Assembly: GCF_019578655.1 (NCBI RefSeq) | Contig: NC_063265.1 | Location: 11,194,501-11,258,500, forward strand | Direction of reading: 5' to 3' | Length of the DNA: 64,000 bases | Source of the DNA: Ricinus communis | Taxonomy: Eukaryota; Streptophyta; Magnoliopsida; Malpighiales; Euphorbiaceae | Notes under the pieces: model-generated | Database searches by the model: none | What the model saw: the letters and a program-made list of their open reading frames with translations, nothing else | What the model was told of the DNA's origin: nothing | Part shown: in pieces, positions 1 to 12,744 of the stretch | Layout of the letters: every line of letters begins with the position of its first letter | How positions within the stretch are numbered: position 1 is the stretch's first letter | Position numbers and translations under genes: made by a program

Positions 1-1249
1 AGGGCGCATCAAATTTTGAACTTTATGGTGCTAGTGTCTTTGTAAATTTATAATATCATCATCCGTTTGCACGATGGCGATGCAAAGGAATTCCGAACCT
101 TCCCAGTGCACAAAAACCACACAACAATCCGTTTGAATGGTCTCCGTATGTTAGTGGGAAAAGAAAAGGAACCTGATAGTTGGTATATACAAGGATATCA
201 TAGAGGGTGACTTATGTCAAATTGAACGTCTTTCATAGTAATCACGAAAGGAGCAAATAATTCCATTAGTATGTTAAAGATACAGCATCAGATCAAAAGG
301 TGAAAAAAAAAAAAAAAAACATAATTTGTTCTCTTTCTTTCCTTCCCGGACAGTCAATAGCTATTCTTTTCCAAAAATTGTTGAGTATGAGCTGGCGATT
401 TAATTGGATAAGAAAACGTTACCTGCATGTGGATTGAATGCATAAGCTGTAGAACATGTCTATGATTGCATGCTACATAATAACAGTGTGAACCTTAAGG
501 CATAATAGGGTAGGACCTGGCTCCTAGAAACTGTAGTTCCTGGGAAACAGATGATCGCATCTAAAACAACTTCTAAAGTTTATGAATAGTAAAATGCAAA
601 AACAAACAAAATGCATAGTAAACCTAACACTGTTACTAAATTAGATCAATGTTTGCATCATTCACTTTCAACGCTTCCTCAGGATGTTAAGTTTATATGG
701 ACTGGAAACTAAGCAAAGTCTTACGAATGGGATATGGTCGCAGGCCATGGGGCACGTCAAATGGATGTTCTAATCAGAACCAAAGAAAAAAGAAAAGAAG
801 ATCTTGGCCAGTCTCATCTATTGGTATAGCAATTTATAATACAAGCTACAATTCTTATGGAAAAGGACAGCACCTTGTTTGTGTTTGTAACTCTTTCTGT
901 TGACCCCAGGCCTCAGAAAAGCATGAGTTTCCTGGACATCACAAATCTCATGATCTCACTGGTTTAATGTTTTGTGGAATGCAACCTGCAATTCTCATAA
1001 ATAATTAGTTAAGACATGTATGTACTTAATACTTGAAAAGAGGAACATTCTGGCAAGTAATATCTAAATAATAAAATTGTTGATAACATCAGTAAACTAT
1101 ACGCCATAATCATGTTTGCGTGAAAAGATCCCTATATAGAACAGAGTCAGTTAAAAGCTGTAGCATATACCATTTCTGTTAAGTACATACGTCAATCCAC
1201 ACATGTATAAACCTTCTGGCTCAAGATATTTGCATTAAATTTCCAAATT
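1..1249. other. Region downstream of the PUS7-like gene, no gene seen
   Basis: No convincing coding region on either strand. A minus-strand frame is open for about 30 codons near positions 60-180, but it has no start or continuing exon that I can see. The part next to 1250 is probably 3' UTR of the PUS7-like gene. There is a poly-A run at 303-319. Confidence 0.5.
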
Positions 1250-1887
1250 TTATCTTATTTTGACAAATGCACAGAATTGAATTTTAATTGGAAGATAACG
1301 TACTGATGTTGATGTCTTCAGCAGCTCTCGTATGGCCATTGTGGCATAACATGAAGCTGGGAGAGTGAAGGTCAACTTTAGGGCTGTTTGGGCACCCCGA
1401 GTATTAGGACCATAGAGAGGCTCAACTTTCGCCACTTCTACTTCTCTCTCACCTTCCCTGTTATATTCTGCTGATAGATGTAAATCATTTCCAGAGCTCA
1501 TTGGTTGTCTCATGCAATCAGATGGGCTTTTGGTGTCATTTTTCTTGGTTTCCTCTTCTTTGTTTAGTTCTATAGATTTAGCTTTGGCAAGTTTTTCCAT
1601 ATCTGTCTCCGCCAACGGCGTAGTACCATCAGTATACGACAATGTTTCCCTGCAAAAGGAGTAAATAATGAATGGTCAAACGTATGATTCGGATATTCAG
1701 ACCAACAAAGCTATATGATGAGAAGAGTAGGCAAGCAGACATGCCATTCGAAGTCCATTGGCTTCTGAAAAACACGCCTATAACTTCCAGTCATACTGGT
1801 TATTGAAAATTCCCTGCAAAAAGACAAATGGGCAACTCTCAGCCAAATAATGTGTGTGCGCGCGCGTGCGTGTAGGGGTGTGTGTGT

Positions 1888-1926
<39 letters not shown>

Positions 1927-4900
1927 GAGAGGTGGTATCATAAAAAAAAAAAAATTGAGGGATAGTGTTTAGTGTAGTACTTGGCACTATGCACACTCTC
2001 AGCCAAATTGATAGCATCCTGCTCAATGCAAATGAGATTATCATTAGAAGTAAAAATAGCAAAAGAGATACTGAGAAGACCTACAATTTGAATGTGATAT
2101 AGGCAAACATAAATAAAATAGAACATCTCAGGGGTCTTATGTTTCTAAATTTCAAAGAAAAAACAGCAAAAGTCCTATGCTTTACTTGCTGAACATAAAA
2201 TATGCAGCTTGTTTGTATTTCGGTATTGAGTTGAGCCCAACGTGCTCTTCCCTTTTAAAAATAGAAACGGTTAATAAAAATCTAAGGACTTTTCCTTGTT
2301 TCCTGTTCCAAAATCCTTCTATTAGGGATACGAAAGAGATCACTAAGATATTCTGAACCTTCTCGGCCAAATCATGATAAACTTTGGCAATGTCATTGGT
2401 TGGATAAGACACCCTAGATCTGCCAAAACAACAAAACAAAAAGTGTTAAGAGAACTCCATTCCTCGATTGTTCTTAATAATGCAAGAAACCATGTCAGAC
2501 TTGCTTTTCCTTACCCAGGCATAGGAAGGATAACATCATTAATGGTATAATTTCCAGTTGAGAGGTCTTCAGCATTTACTGCCTGCCTAATGATAACTAG
2601 TCATATTCAAATCCAGAATTAACCATAACAGGAGTACTTTCCTAATAAGAATTCAGCAGCTAATTCAAGACTCAACCTTAACAAGAGTATCTTTCCTTTC
2701 AGAAAGATCTGTTCCAGAGGTTTCATCTAAATTACTGCAGCCATACATATCTTCACAGCCATCATCTTCACATGCAGAATTAGCACTGCCTATCTCCCTT
2801 TCAGTGTCATCTCCTTTACAATACACCAAGTCTCCCACCACAACTTGGTCAGTTCCTGAAACATGATTAAACAACATAATAAAACTTTATGCTCTGTTCT
2901 CAAAAGCTGTAATAAGGCTTTCAATAATGTGGAAGATGATACATTATGCACATGAAAGAAAAAAAAAACATCAGAATACCATATTTTTGCACTCTCATAC
3001 TTGCGGCGTGATTCCACAAATAGCTTTGATAACTGTGTACATACCTAAACAATAATTACACCATATATGTCAAGATTATAAACCATAAAGCTAAACATAA
3101 TAGTTTAGACATGCAAGATATTCTTGTTGTATAAAACCAGTTTTGCAGATAAAATAGTGGTCTTGTATTAAACATATCTCATAACATCCCAAGCAAGCAT
3201 GCATACAGAGAAGGAAGTAACTGCCCTTGTGAGTGATAGGTTTCTTAAGGTAACATCACAATGAATTGAAGTAAACCGTATTAGATTTTGAAACAAGAAA
3301 AACTTAGAAAACAGATTACTTAGTAAACACCTACATGTGGCAAATATGCTTTCAGAAGGACGATATTATATTTGTAAGCATGGAAAACAGACTGTCTTTG
3401 CTAGTTCCATCCTCAAACTGGGCCACTTACGAATCAGTACAATGATATTATAAATGAATGTTGCTGCACAATGACTTACATCATTCTCAGAGTTCTAGGT
3501 ATAGCTTTCAGGGCCTGCAAATAGTTCCCAGGGCATTTCTTCAAACACTGAAGCTGTAAAGAATAAGAAAAGGGAACCAAGAAAAAAAAGGTTAATGAAG
3601 TGTTCTCATGCAAAAATATGAATTCAATCACTAACAAGGCAATGTGAACAGCATTTGTTAAATGAAGGTGATTATCTAAGAGGGGAAAGGATAACAAGTT
3701 AGTGAATAGATTAATATTCACCCTTTAAGAACATTAATCATGGAATCAAGAGACCAAATATTGCAGGCCCAAGATAGAAAAAGCCATGTAGAAAAAGTGA
3801 TAATAGACAACTCACCACAGCCCTTTCAGCAGTCAGATAGCGAGGTAATTGCCTCAGGGTTCCATCAATATCATCACTTTCCTTGTAATATTCCCGTGCC
3901 ATCCTCACTGCATCTCTTTGTATTTACAGATCTAAGTCAAGGAAAGTAACTGCTAATAATTCTACTGGTGATGCTTTAGACAAATCACTTGAAAAGGAAT
4001 CAGCGATACAAAAAAAAAACTCCACATGAAGCATATAACCAATAAAAGGATATCCCCTTCTCTTGGATCAAGGATCATGCTTACAGCATATTTCCACTCG
4101 CCTCGGAGTAATGCAGCTCCAATGAGATGTGTTGGCACAGAGCCACTACCAAACCGCTGAAAAAAACATGTCAAAAATATTCAGTAAAATCATGGCCATA
4201 AATAAAAGCAACATACAGTCGTTCTCAATTATAGGACATAGATGAATAGTCACAGCTCAGCAGACATTTACACAAGGAAGCCTAATTGGTTGCAGTTGGC
4301 TAGAGATGCATAAAGTGGGAAGTTCAAAATATAAGAAAGTTCACACAGAAAGTGAAAGAGAGAGAGAAAAATAGAGACAGGTATGACCAAGGAAGTACTT
4401 GTAAACCAAAGTAGTTGATGAACCCATGCCTTCCTAATGAATCTGCTGACCCCTTGATGGTATCTTCAGAGTCTGCAACTACTCCCCTAAGGGAATGTGT
4501 AAAACTTGTGAATCCATGCCACAAGAAAATGAATGGTGATTGTAACCAGTCAACATACATGAATGATGGCAGGAAAGCACTCTTACCGTAATGTGACTGT
4601 GAAACGGTTACCTAGTAGCTGTCCAAGAAGAAGTCCTTCGTTGACATAGCTGCAGAATAATGCAGCTATAATTTATGACAAGCTGTTAAATATTTCCCTT
4701 TAAAACTGGGAAATTAAAATTTTAACCGTACCAGAAATCACCCACTTTGATACCAATCAATCTGTCATTGAGAGCAGCTAGTCTACTAGCATGTTGCTTG
4801 AAAACCGTTACCTAGAAGCACAAGATAAACATATCTGCTGAAAAGACTTTCTTTATCCACTGAAACAACTTTCTTTAGACTACAGTAAATTATGCCCAAT

Positions 4901-6535
4901 GATCAAACCCACAGAATTGCATTGTTACAGAAGCTAGATGGTCAATACATATGCATGTATACATACATATATCTATGCATATTATTATTGATTTTCACAA
5001 ACACTCTGGACACTACACTCACCTAAATTGAGAACATAACTTTAGAATTCCATTTATTTCCATTTCAGCAACACCCAAAATGAGCCAGGTTGGAGTACCG
5101 TGATTTGTAAATAGACATACACGATAAATACATGTACAGACAACTTGATAATGAGAACAGCTTACCCGCTGAGTTGATACAGATCGTTTATCCTTCGTAC
5201 CCGCAAATCCAAAAGATCTTGGCTGTAAGACAAAAATTCCACTTAAATAAATAAAAATGACAAGCATGATAATAAATCTGAATTTCCCAAGAGAGAAAAG
5301 CTATCCAGATAGAAGGGAAAAAATCAGAATATGAATATGAAAATTCAATTAAAAGCCAAAATCTTTTGCTGTTATTGCGTTTCATCTTCAGGATAATTTA
5401 ATGTACCTGAATGCCAAGCATTTTCCCTATTAGTCCAATAGCTTCCTGCGTATCTTTATTCTCCTTGTAAAGATGAAATCTGAAAATTGTAAATGAATAG
5501 TCAGTCCATTATGAATTTATTCAATTTACAAAACCTCACACCATAAATATCAAAGCATGAATAGAAATCCACACCACCTCGTATATACTCATTACCTAAG
5601 AAATTTTCCAAGATGCTCAGGCCAATGATCAGAACCTCTACTATCAAAAGGTTTATCATTTCTATCCTTCCGTTTCTTTGAATTTCTATTACCTTCATTA
5701 ATATTTCCTCGAGAATTCAATCTCACACGAATACATTTCGATGAAGCGTCCGGTCCATCAACCGTATCCGTAACAAGAAACTTTAACTTCTCCTTGAAAA
5801 AATTATGTGTGGCCTATAATTAAATTAAAAAAAGAAAAAGAAATTTAAACACTAATTCCTCTAACAATACATGATCGCAAATAAACAAAAAGAAAAAAAC
5901 TTGAAACTCAGAAGTCAAAAACCGAACCGTTCGATGAGCTTTATCAGAATCAGGAGAAAGAAGAATAGGCGAAATGTTAATGCAATTATCTTCACTAATA
6001 ACTTGATTAATAAAAGCTTCTAAACGCTGCGTATCAGCATCTCCAGCAAGTTCCCTAAACGACTCAATCTCAGCAGCATAATTTTTCCCTACTTGATTCG
6101 TTATCTCTTCCTCTCTCTCCTCTGCAACCTCCACAATCTGAAACAGTTAAATAAACAGAGATAAAAAAAAAAATCACAAACAGAAACTGTTTAAATATTA
6201 AAAAAAGATTGTGAATTGACGCAGTTGACCTCACGAGGGACGTGAAGAGAGGTTAAATGGACTACATTTCCATTGTTATCGACTTCATTGACTATAAAAT
6301 CAGAGTATCTTTGCTTTAGAATGCCGCGAAATCCGGGGACCTTGGAGATGTAGCAGGAGATGCCAACGTCCGATTCTTCTATCGTCGTCATTAGGGTTTT
6401 GAAACTGTGATCGGCGACTAGAGTGGCGGTGGTGGTGCGATAAGTGGAGTTGCTGCAGGAGGAGGAGAAGGATGGCGGGTAGTAGGGTTTTAGTACAGCC
6501 AAGTAACGGAACGATACGGTGCTGTGCCACCTCAT
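1250..6535 (-). CDS. PUS7: Multisubstrate pseudouridine synthase 7-like (TruD family)
   Basis: Converts uridine to pseudouridine in RNA; TruD/PUS7 enzymes act on tRNA, and in eukaryotes also on snRNA and mRNA. About 17 exons can be chained on the minus strand. Family marks in order: a first exon with FRGILKQRYSDFIVNEV (near 6310-6260), the catalytic-loop motif FAGTKDKRSVSTQR holding the presumed nucleophilic Asp (5221-5167), RLIGIKVGDF (near 4750), INYFGLQ then RFGSGSVPTHLIG (4420-4100), YVHSYQSYLWNHAA (near 3010), and a C-terminal FTLPASCYATMAIREL (near 1350). The start chosen is the ATG at 6535; a later in-frame ATG in exon 1 also fits. The segment before the family core could be an organelle-targeting peptide, which is inference. 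The last exon reads to a stop at 1250, giving a slightly longer tail than I expect. An intron holds a GT/GC tract and an (AG)16 tract. Confidence 0.9.
1850..1922. repeat. Compound microsatellite in a PUS7-like intron
   Basis: A run of TG/CG dinucleotides (about 1850-1888) is followed by an uninterrupted (AG)16 at 1891-1922. It lies between the coding segments ending in SVHSA and starting with EFSITSMTG. Confidence 0.9.
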
Positions 6536-7389
6536 TTCTTTCTGGGTTTTAACGATCCACCAAAACGACACGTTTTGGTGCTCTAATGGATGAAATATTA
6601 TTTCCTTTTTTAGTGTTCTAGATCACATTTTATCAATTATTTGAAATACTATAAATTTTTTTTTTTCATTATCTTATCATATTTATATTATTCAAATTCA
6701 TCTATTACTTTCCATTAAAAAATCTATTTATTTACTCACTGAATTTTTATTTAACATTCGACATATTATACTACTATTTTATATTTTATTATTTTAATTA
6801 TCTAAATTACATTTGAATTTTAATTTAAATTACACAAGAAATTTCAGCCTAAAACTTTTATGTATTTTTGTTTTTATTTATGTAATCAATTGATTAATAA
6901 TTTGATTAAATACTTTTTTCACTTAATGTAATACAATAATTGTTTTTTTTATATAAAAATAAAATTTCATCAAATGTAGATGAATAGTACAGAACTTCAG
7001 ATTTAATGTTGTTATAAGATTTATATTAATTATCTAAATGAGAAGTTAGAAAATTTAATATAATATCAATTTATTTGTATCTTCTTATAAAATATAATAC
7101 ATAAGTTAATATATAAAAACAAAATTAGCCTTAATTTATATACAAAAATCTGATGTGGAGATTGTGGACCCTAGCAGAACAACAACAGAAACAACAAGAG
7201 ATCGCTGCCCTTGAATCAAACACAAACACATACACACACACACACACGCACACAAAAAGAAGAAAAAAAAAGTGCTTCCAAGTCAATTCACACTCTCCTC
7301 CTCCTCCTCTCATAAACTAGAAACAGATCCAAAAAGCGGCCGTAACCAGAGACACAGTACACTTTTTCTGTTCACAGACCAATATCAAT
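6536..7389. promoter_or_regulatory. Shared divergent promoter region, PUS7-like / EMC2
   Basis: About 850 bp separate the two divergent start codons, so both promoters must lie here. The core (6600-7130) is very AT-rich. The EMC2-side leader (7200-7320) has a CA-repeat tract and GA/CT-rich stretches. I saw no unambiguous TATA box tied to a known start site. No gene is visible inside. Confidence 0.55.
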
Positions 7390-10300
7390 ATGGTGACAAA
7401 AACAGAGGAGACACAGTTGAATAGGCTGGAGAGCCAAGTTGAGCATGGAGGAGGAGGGGCTTGGGAGTATCTTTCTTTGGTCAGGAAGCTCAAAGTTAGG
7501 CGTTCTGATAAGGTCTTGAAGTATGGTTTATCGATCTTGAATGATCCCAAAAAGCGATCTGGTCTAGGCTCTGAAGGTCAGTCTTCTTTTTTCTTGATTC
7601 GGCATCGTGGATTTTGCTCAATTGTGGTTCATTTCAGTTTTTATCAACGATTTAATGAGCTTTGAGTTATTGGATTTGAATTTTGGAGCTTGATTTGATT
7701 TGGGGTCTCGGGGGAAATTACTTTTGATAGTATAATTTGATAAAGTCTTGAATTTATTTTTTGTGTGTGATTGGTGAATAATTGAAATTTGAGACTTTGT
7801 ACCTTGGTGCTGGTTGATTATAAATGTGAAACTCTACATGACATAGTGCAAAAGCTTTGACCTTTGAGCAAGTAAATCGGATTGTGATCAAGACCTGAGA
7901 TGCCAGGTTATTCTCTTTTATCTGTTTTATGTGGAGACCTGGAGAAACTTACGAATGCAAACGTCAAGAGTTACAAATTGATAGAAGCAAGTCAGTTTAA
8001 TTATCAGTCTGACATATTCTGCAAAACGCAGCAAAATATTTCCAACTTTGGAAATTGTGTTCAGTCTGTGTAAAGAGCCCCTTCTCTCAATGTTTTATTT
8101 GGAGATTATTTTTAAGTGGCTGGATTGTTGTGCCTTTTGTGTTCATCTTGTTGCCTGGGAATGCTGTCATTGAAGTTGAATTTTTTTTATCTCCTTGCTT
8201 CTTACATGGAAAGAAAAATAGATGTCCAACCTGATTCACCTGCAGTAGTTGTTTCAGTTCAAGACTTTCTTTTATTCCACAACTTCATTTTTTTTCCCAT
8301 CACCCTCCCCCAATTCTTGGACAATTACAGCCCTGCTCGACAGTGCTTCTAACTAGTAGTTGCTTTTGTCTTATGTAGAATGGACTCTCTATGAACAGGT
8401 GGCAATTGCAGCTATGGACTGTCAATCTCTTGATGTTGCAAAGGTACTGCTTCTAATTTTTTCTCCTCTGAAAAGAAACCTTCACTTAGTTATCGGGAAA
8501 ATGTTTCAACTGACCATTGTAGTAAATTCTGTAGATAGAGTAGATCGTATTTCTTAAGAGTCAATGATCTTGATGTTGCAATTGATTTTGCAATCTTATG
8601 ATTTACTTACACAGTTAATTATTATTACCATAAATGTTTCACCTCATCACTCACCCTTGAACTCTTATGAAGACAGATGGTGATGTTTGTGTATGTTGTA
8701 GGTCCTTATGGTTTGAGATGTCATTAGTTCAAAGATTTACACTCATATCAGTGTTTGAACTTTGACACACTTGACTCTCCCATGCTATATTTACTTTTTT
8801 GCAGAGAAGTTAAATTCATTGATTTTCTTTGTTAGAGATAAGAGCACATTTATCAAATTTCATTGAGTAATGAAATATCTGGATAGTGTAAGATTCACAA
8901 TCTTGAAGCTGATACCATTTGTATTCTGGAACTTCTTGTAGGATTGCATTACTGTTTTGCAAAAGAGATTTCCAGAAAGCAAGAGAGTTGGTAAGTTGAA
9001 ATAACCTATGGCTAACTGTACCTTTGTAATTCACTATTATTTTTCATGAGAAGTTGTATGCTTGATCAGGTTTACTAGTAATGGATCATCGTGTGCATTT
9101 AAGAAATTCCAACAGGTCTTTTTCTTCTTTTTCTTTGATGTTCCCATGCTGTGAGAGAAGCTTTGGTTGCTACGTTGCAATTTTTATATATATGCGAACC
9201 TTAACTTCCTACCAATATAGCTTTCTTCACCACTGACTGCCCAACAATGAAGATCAACAAAGTTGAGAACTTATTCTCGCAAATACTCAACTTACTTTTG
9301 CACCATAACATAATGCTAAAGTCAATTAGTGTGCTTATTCAAAAGCACATAGAAAAATCCATTAGAACTGAAACCTAAGATGTTTGGCTGTAGTTTGAGT
9401 CCTTTAGTATTGCCAATTAAACTGGCTAAGTTAGGAAGAGATGTATTTTTTAAACTCTTGCCGTGGTTATGTGATGGTTTGATAATAATATTTTGGTATA
9501 AATCACAGGTAGGCTGGAGGGCATGTTACTTGAAGCAAAGGGATCTTGGGCAGAAGCAGAAAAGGCTTACGCGAGCCTGCTAGAGGATAATCAATTGGAT
9601 CAGGTGAATTTCTTTTTCTTTTTAACCAATTTTGTGTGAATGAACTTATTTCTTTAGAATGAATGTTTTATCTTTTGAGACTGGTTAAATGTCATAAATA
9701 TTCATGGTGGAAAGTAAAAGCTAAACGTAGCACTAATGTTGGCTTTTCTTTAAGCAGGTCATATTCAAGAGGAGGGTAGCTGTTGCAAAGGCACAGGGAA
9801 ACGTGTCAGGAGCTATTGAATTGCTAAATAAATATCTTGAAATGTGAGGCAGATCTTAAAGCCCTTCATTCTTACAGTAGATTATATATCAGTGCAACAC
9901 ACAACTGAGTTTTATTCTTTTGTTGTTTATCACTCCTTTTGCAGATTTATGGCAGATTCTGATGCCTGGAGAGAACTTGCTGAGATGTATGTTTCCCTAC
10001 AGATGTGAGTTTTTTATCTAAATTCTATATTAAGAAAGTTACATTTTACCAAATTCATTCATGGCAGTGTGTATTTAACAGCACAGCTATGTCTATGCAT
10101 GGATAAATTAGGTACAAGCAAGCAGCATTCTGCTATGAGGAATTAATATTGTCTCAGCCTACGGTTCCACTATATCATTTAGCCTATGCTGATGTAAGCA
10201 ACTTCTCTAATTGGTTATTAACATATTCTTTTCTCTCTTTTGGTTTTGAATGCCTAAGAAATTGACTCAAATATAGAAGAGTAGGAAGGATCTTATTTGT

Positions 10301-11543
10301 GAAGAATATAGAAAACAGGCTGCAATAATCCAACAACGCAGCCATAAGATGACACTTTTATGTGCGTGTTGCTTGATGTCTTCTACTGTTTCCAGATTTT
10401 AGATCATTGATTGAACTGAATTTCTCCGAATTCCTCATCTGAATTACTTGATGCCTGCCCAAAGAGCATATATCTTTCCCCCTTCTCCATTTTAAGCGTT
10501 GCACTACTGCCAAGTCCCCATATTCAAAGTAAGCTGGAGGCCAAAGCCGTTGAAGGAAGAATGTGCTGTAATTGGACATCACTGGGCTGTATTAGAGCCA
10601 GGGAGGATCAATGAGTTGTGTCTGAACTATAACTTTCATTCTGGAAAATTTGGGCTGACAGTATATTGAAAACAACCTCCCTTAAGCTTCAGGATAGAGT
10701 CTTTGAAGATTAGAAATCCTTTGTTCAACTCTCAGCTTTAGGGAGATATGATTCAATGTACATATGCTTGCATAAATTACTGAAGCTTTAGGGTGTCTTT
10801 TCATTTTCCCTGTTGGTACTTCAGAATATAACAAGGAACGAAAACAGACACATGATCTGTGCAATGCTATATTGGAAGCTATGTAGATTTTTAGTCAGAG
10901 TTCTTGATCTTGCATTATATTCTAATAGGATGATGATATGTTGGTATGGAGAGGATAGCAAAATTTTGGACCTGTTAACGATTTAATGCTTTTGCTTTCT
11001 TGTCCTAACAGGTGCTTTACACACTTGGCGGACTAGAAAACCTTCAAGCAGCTAAAAAATATTATTCATCCACAATTGATTTAACTGGAGGCATGAACAC
11101 CAGGGCATTGTTTGGTGTTTGTTTGGTGAGCTCCACTCTCTCTAGACAAGCAAAGAGTCGTATGTATATTTATTTGTAATGATGTTGGCATTGGAATTCC
11201 ATTTTCTGCATTTTCTGTTTCCATCAAGAGGAAATCCATACAATATTGATGATATAAACCATTTTATTACCTTTACTTTCAATAGTTTGGATCTCTCTCT
11301 CTTTATACTATGTGTCATTTACCTGATATCTGAACTCTATGGCTGAAAGAAAATTATTATCTTGTCATGCAGTGTACATCGGCAATTGCACAGCTTACAA
11401 AAGGGCGAAACAAGGAAGACAAGGATAGCCCAGAGCTGCAATCTTTGGCTACAGCAGCTTTGGAGAAAGAGTACAAGCAAAGAGCTTCTAACAAGCTTCC
11501 TGTGCTTGCTTCTGCATTAAAAAGCTTGAAAATTTCATCATAA
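7390..11543 (+). CDS. EMC2: ER membrane protein complex subunit 2 (TPR protein)
   Basis: EMC2 is the cytosolic TPR scaffold of the ER membrane protein complex, which inserts tail-anchored and multipass membrane proteins. Nine exons join in phase: 7390-7576, 8379-8443, 8942-8990, 9509-9603, 9758-9843, 9945-10004, 10112-10193, 11012-11125 and 11373-11543, giving 909 nt and 302 residues, normal for the family. Marks: LDVAKDCITVLQKRFPES, RLEGMLLEAKGSWAEAEKAY, the TPR helices around AIELLNKYLEIFMADSDAW, then ELAEMYVSLQMYKQAAFCYE and LYHLAYADVLYTLGG. There is no signal peptide or membrane segment, as expected for a soluble subunit. It is divergent from the PUS7-like gene. Confidence 0.93.
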
Positions 11544-12540
11544 CTTCTTGCCATCGAATGAAGCTTTTCTAATTGCCCCCCATACTCCAGGACTGCAAGG
11601 GACCACAACATAAACTTAGACCAAACTCCAGGATTTTTACAGATGTGTTGAGATTTCATATAATTTGAGTCCTGTACTTTTCTTTCAGTTTTCCCCTTTC
11701 CAGTTTTCATTTGAGTCCAAAACATGAGGAAATGATGTATCATTTAGAATGCATTTAGTAGACTAGGATCATTATGACTTGTGAGATAATTTTTATTTTT
11801 TCCCCCTCTTGCATAATTTAAAATTTACTTAGTTTCCTCCAATTCTTCTGTGTTGATCTATTTGTGGTGCAAAAAGGTCAAAAAGGTCAGGTTTCAGGTG
11901 CAGCTTCATAAGATCCCAATTGTGGTTGCAGTTTTAGATTTTAATTTTCAACTAAAATGGATCAACTTCTGCTAGTGAATATTAATTCAACCTTTTCTTT
12001 CGGCCTAATGTAAAAGCTAACAGCTTCCTTCCATCGTTAAGGTTATTGCTGCAAAAAGAGTAAATTCATTAATAATGATAATCTAGATTGTACGAAAATT
12101 GTAAAATTGATGTTTTTATATTGGATACGTTTCAAAGAATGAAACTCTTCAAATAAATTTTAAAAATTTTAAAAAAATATTTTGTATTACTTTTTTATAT
12201 TTTTTATTTATTTTTTAAAATTTTAAATTTTTTTTAAAAAAGGTCTTTCCATTTAATTGGATTTTAATTAGATCTTCTACTTTGAAAAAGATTTTCAATA
12301 TTTTTTCTAATTATTTTATTTTCTATTTATAGATAATTTTTAACTATTTTCTATTATATATTTCTTTTTATTATATGAATATTATTAATTTTTAGTTGTT
12401 TTATATTTAAAAGTCTCTATATACATGTATATTTTTTAACGTTATTTTTCTTTTGGTCTATAGTATAATTATTAACATAACCAATTATATTAATTGTATT
12501 TAATTTGTATCTTTTATGATGATAAGACAGTAATGTAATA

Positions 12541-12594
<54 letters not shown>

Positions 12595-12744
12595 TTTCTT
12601 GTATTTTATTTTTTATTTTTTAAAAAATTTTATATTCTCATGCAGTGTTATGTCATGTCGTGTCTATTTACGTGTAACCTAGATGATAAAATAAGATAAC
12701 TCTGTTAAGAGCTATATTTTCAAATTACTTTTATAATTAGAAAT
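11544..12744. other. AT-rich spacer with a (TA)n microsatellite
   Basis: The first few hundred bases after the EMC2 stop are probably its 3' UTR. The rest is extremely AT-rich with no open frame of note. A pure (TA)n tract lies at about 12543-12589. Confidence 0.7.

Noticed and set aside
60..180. Minus-strand frame of about 30 codons near the window start
   Set aside because: No acceptor or donor with a neighbouring exon and no family motif; more likely transcribed non-coding sequence.
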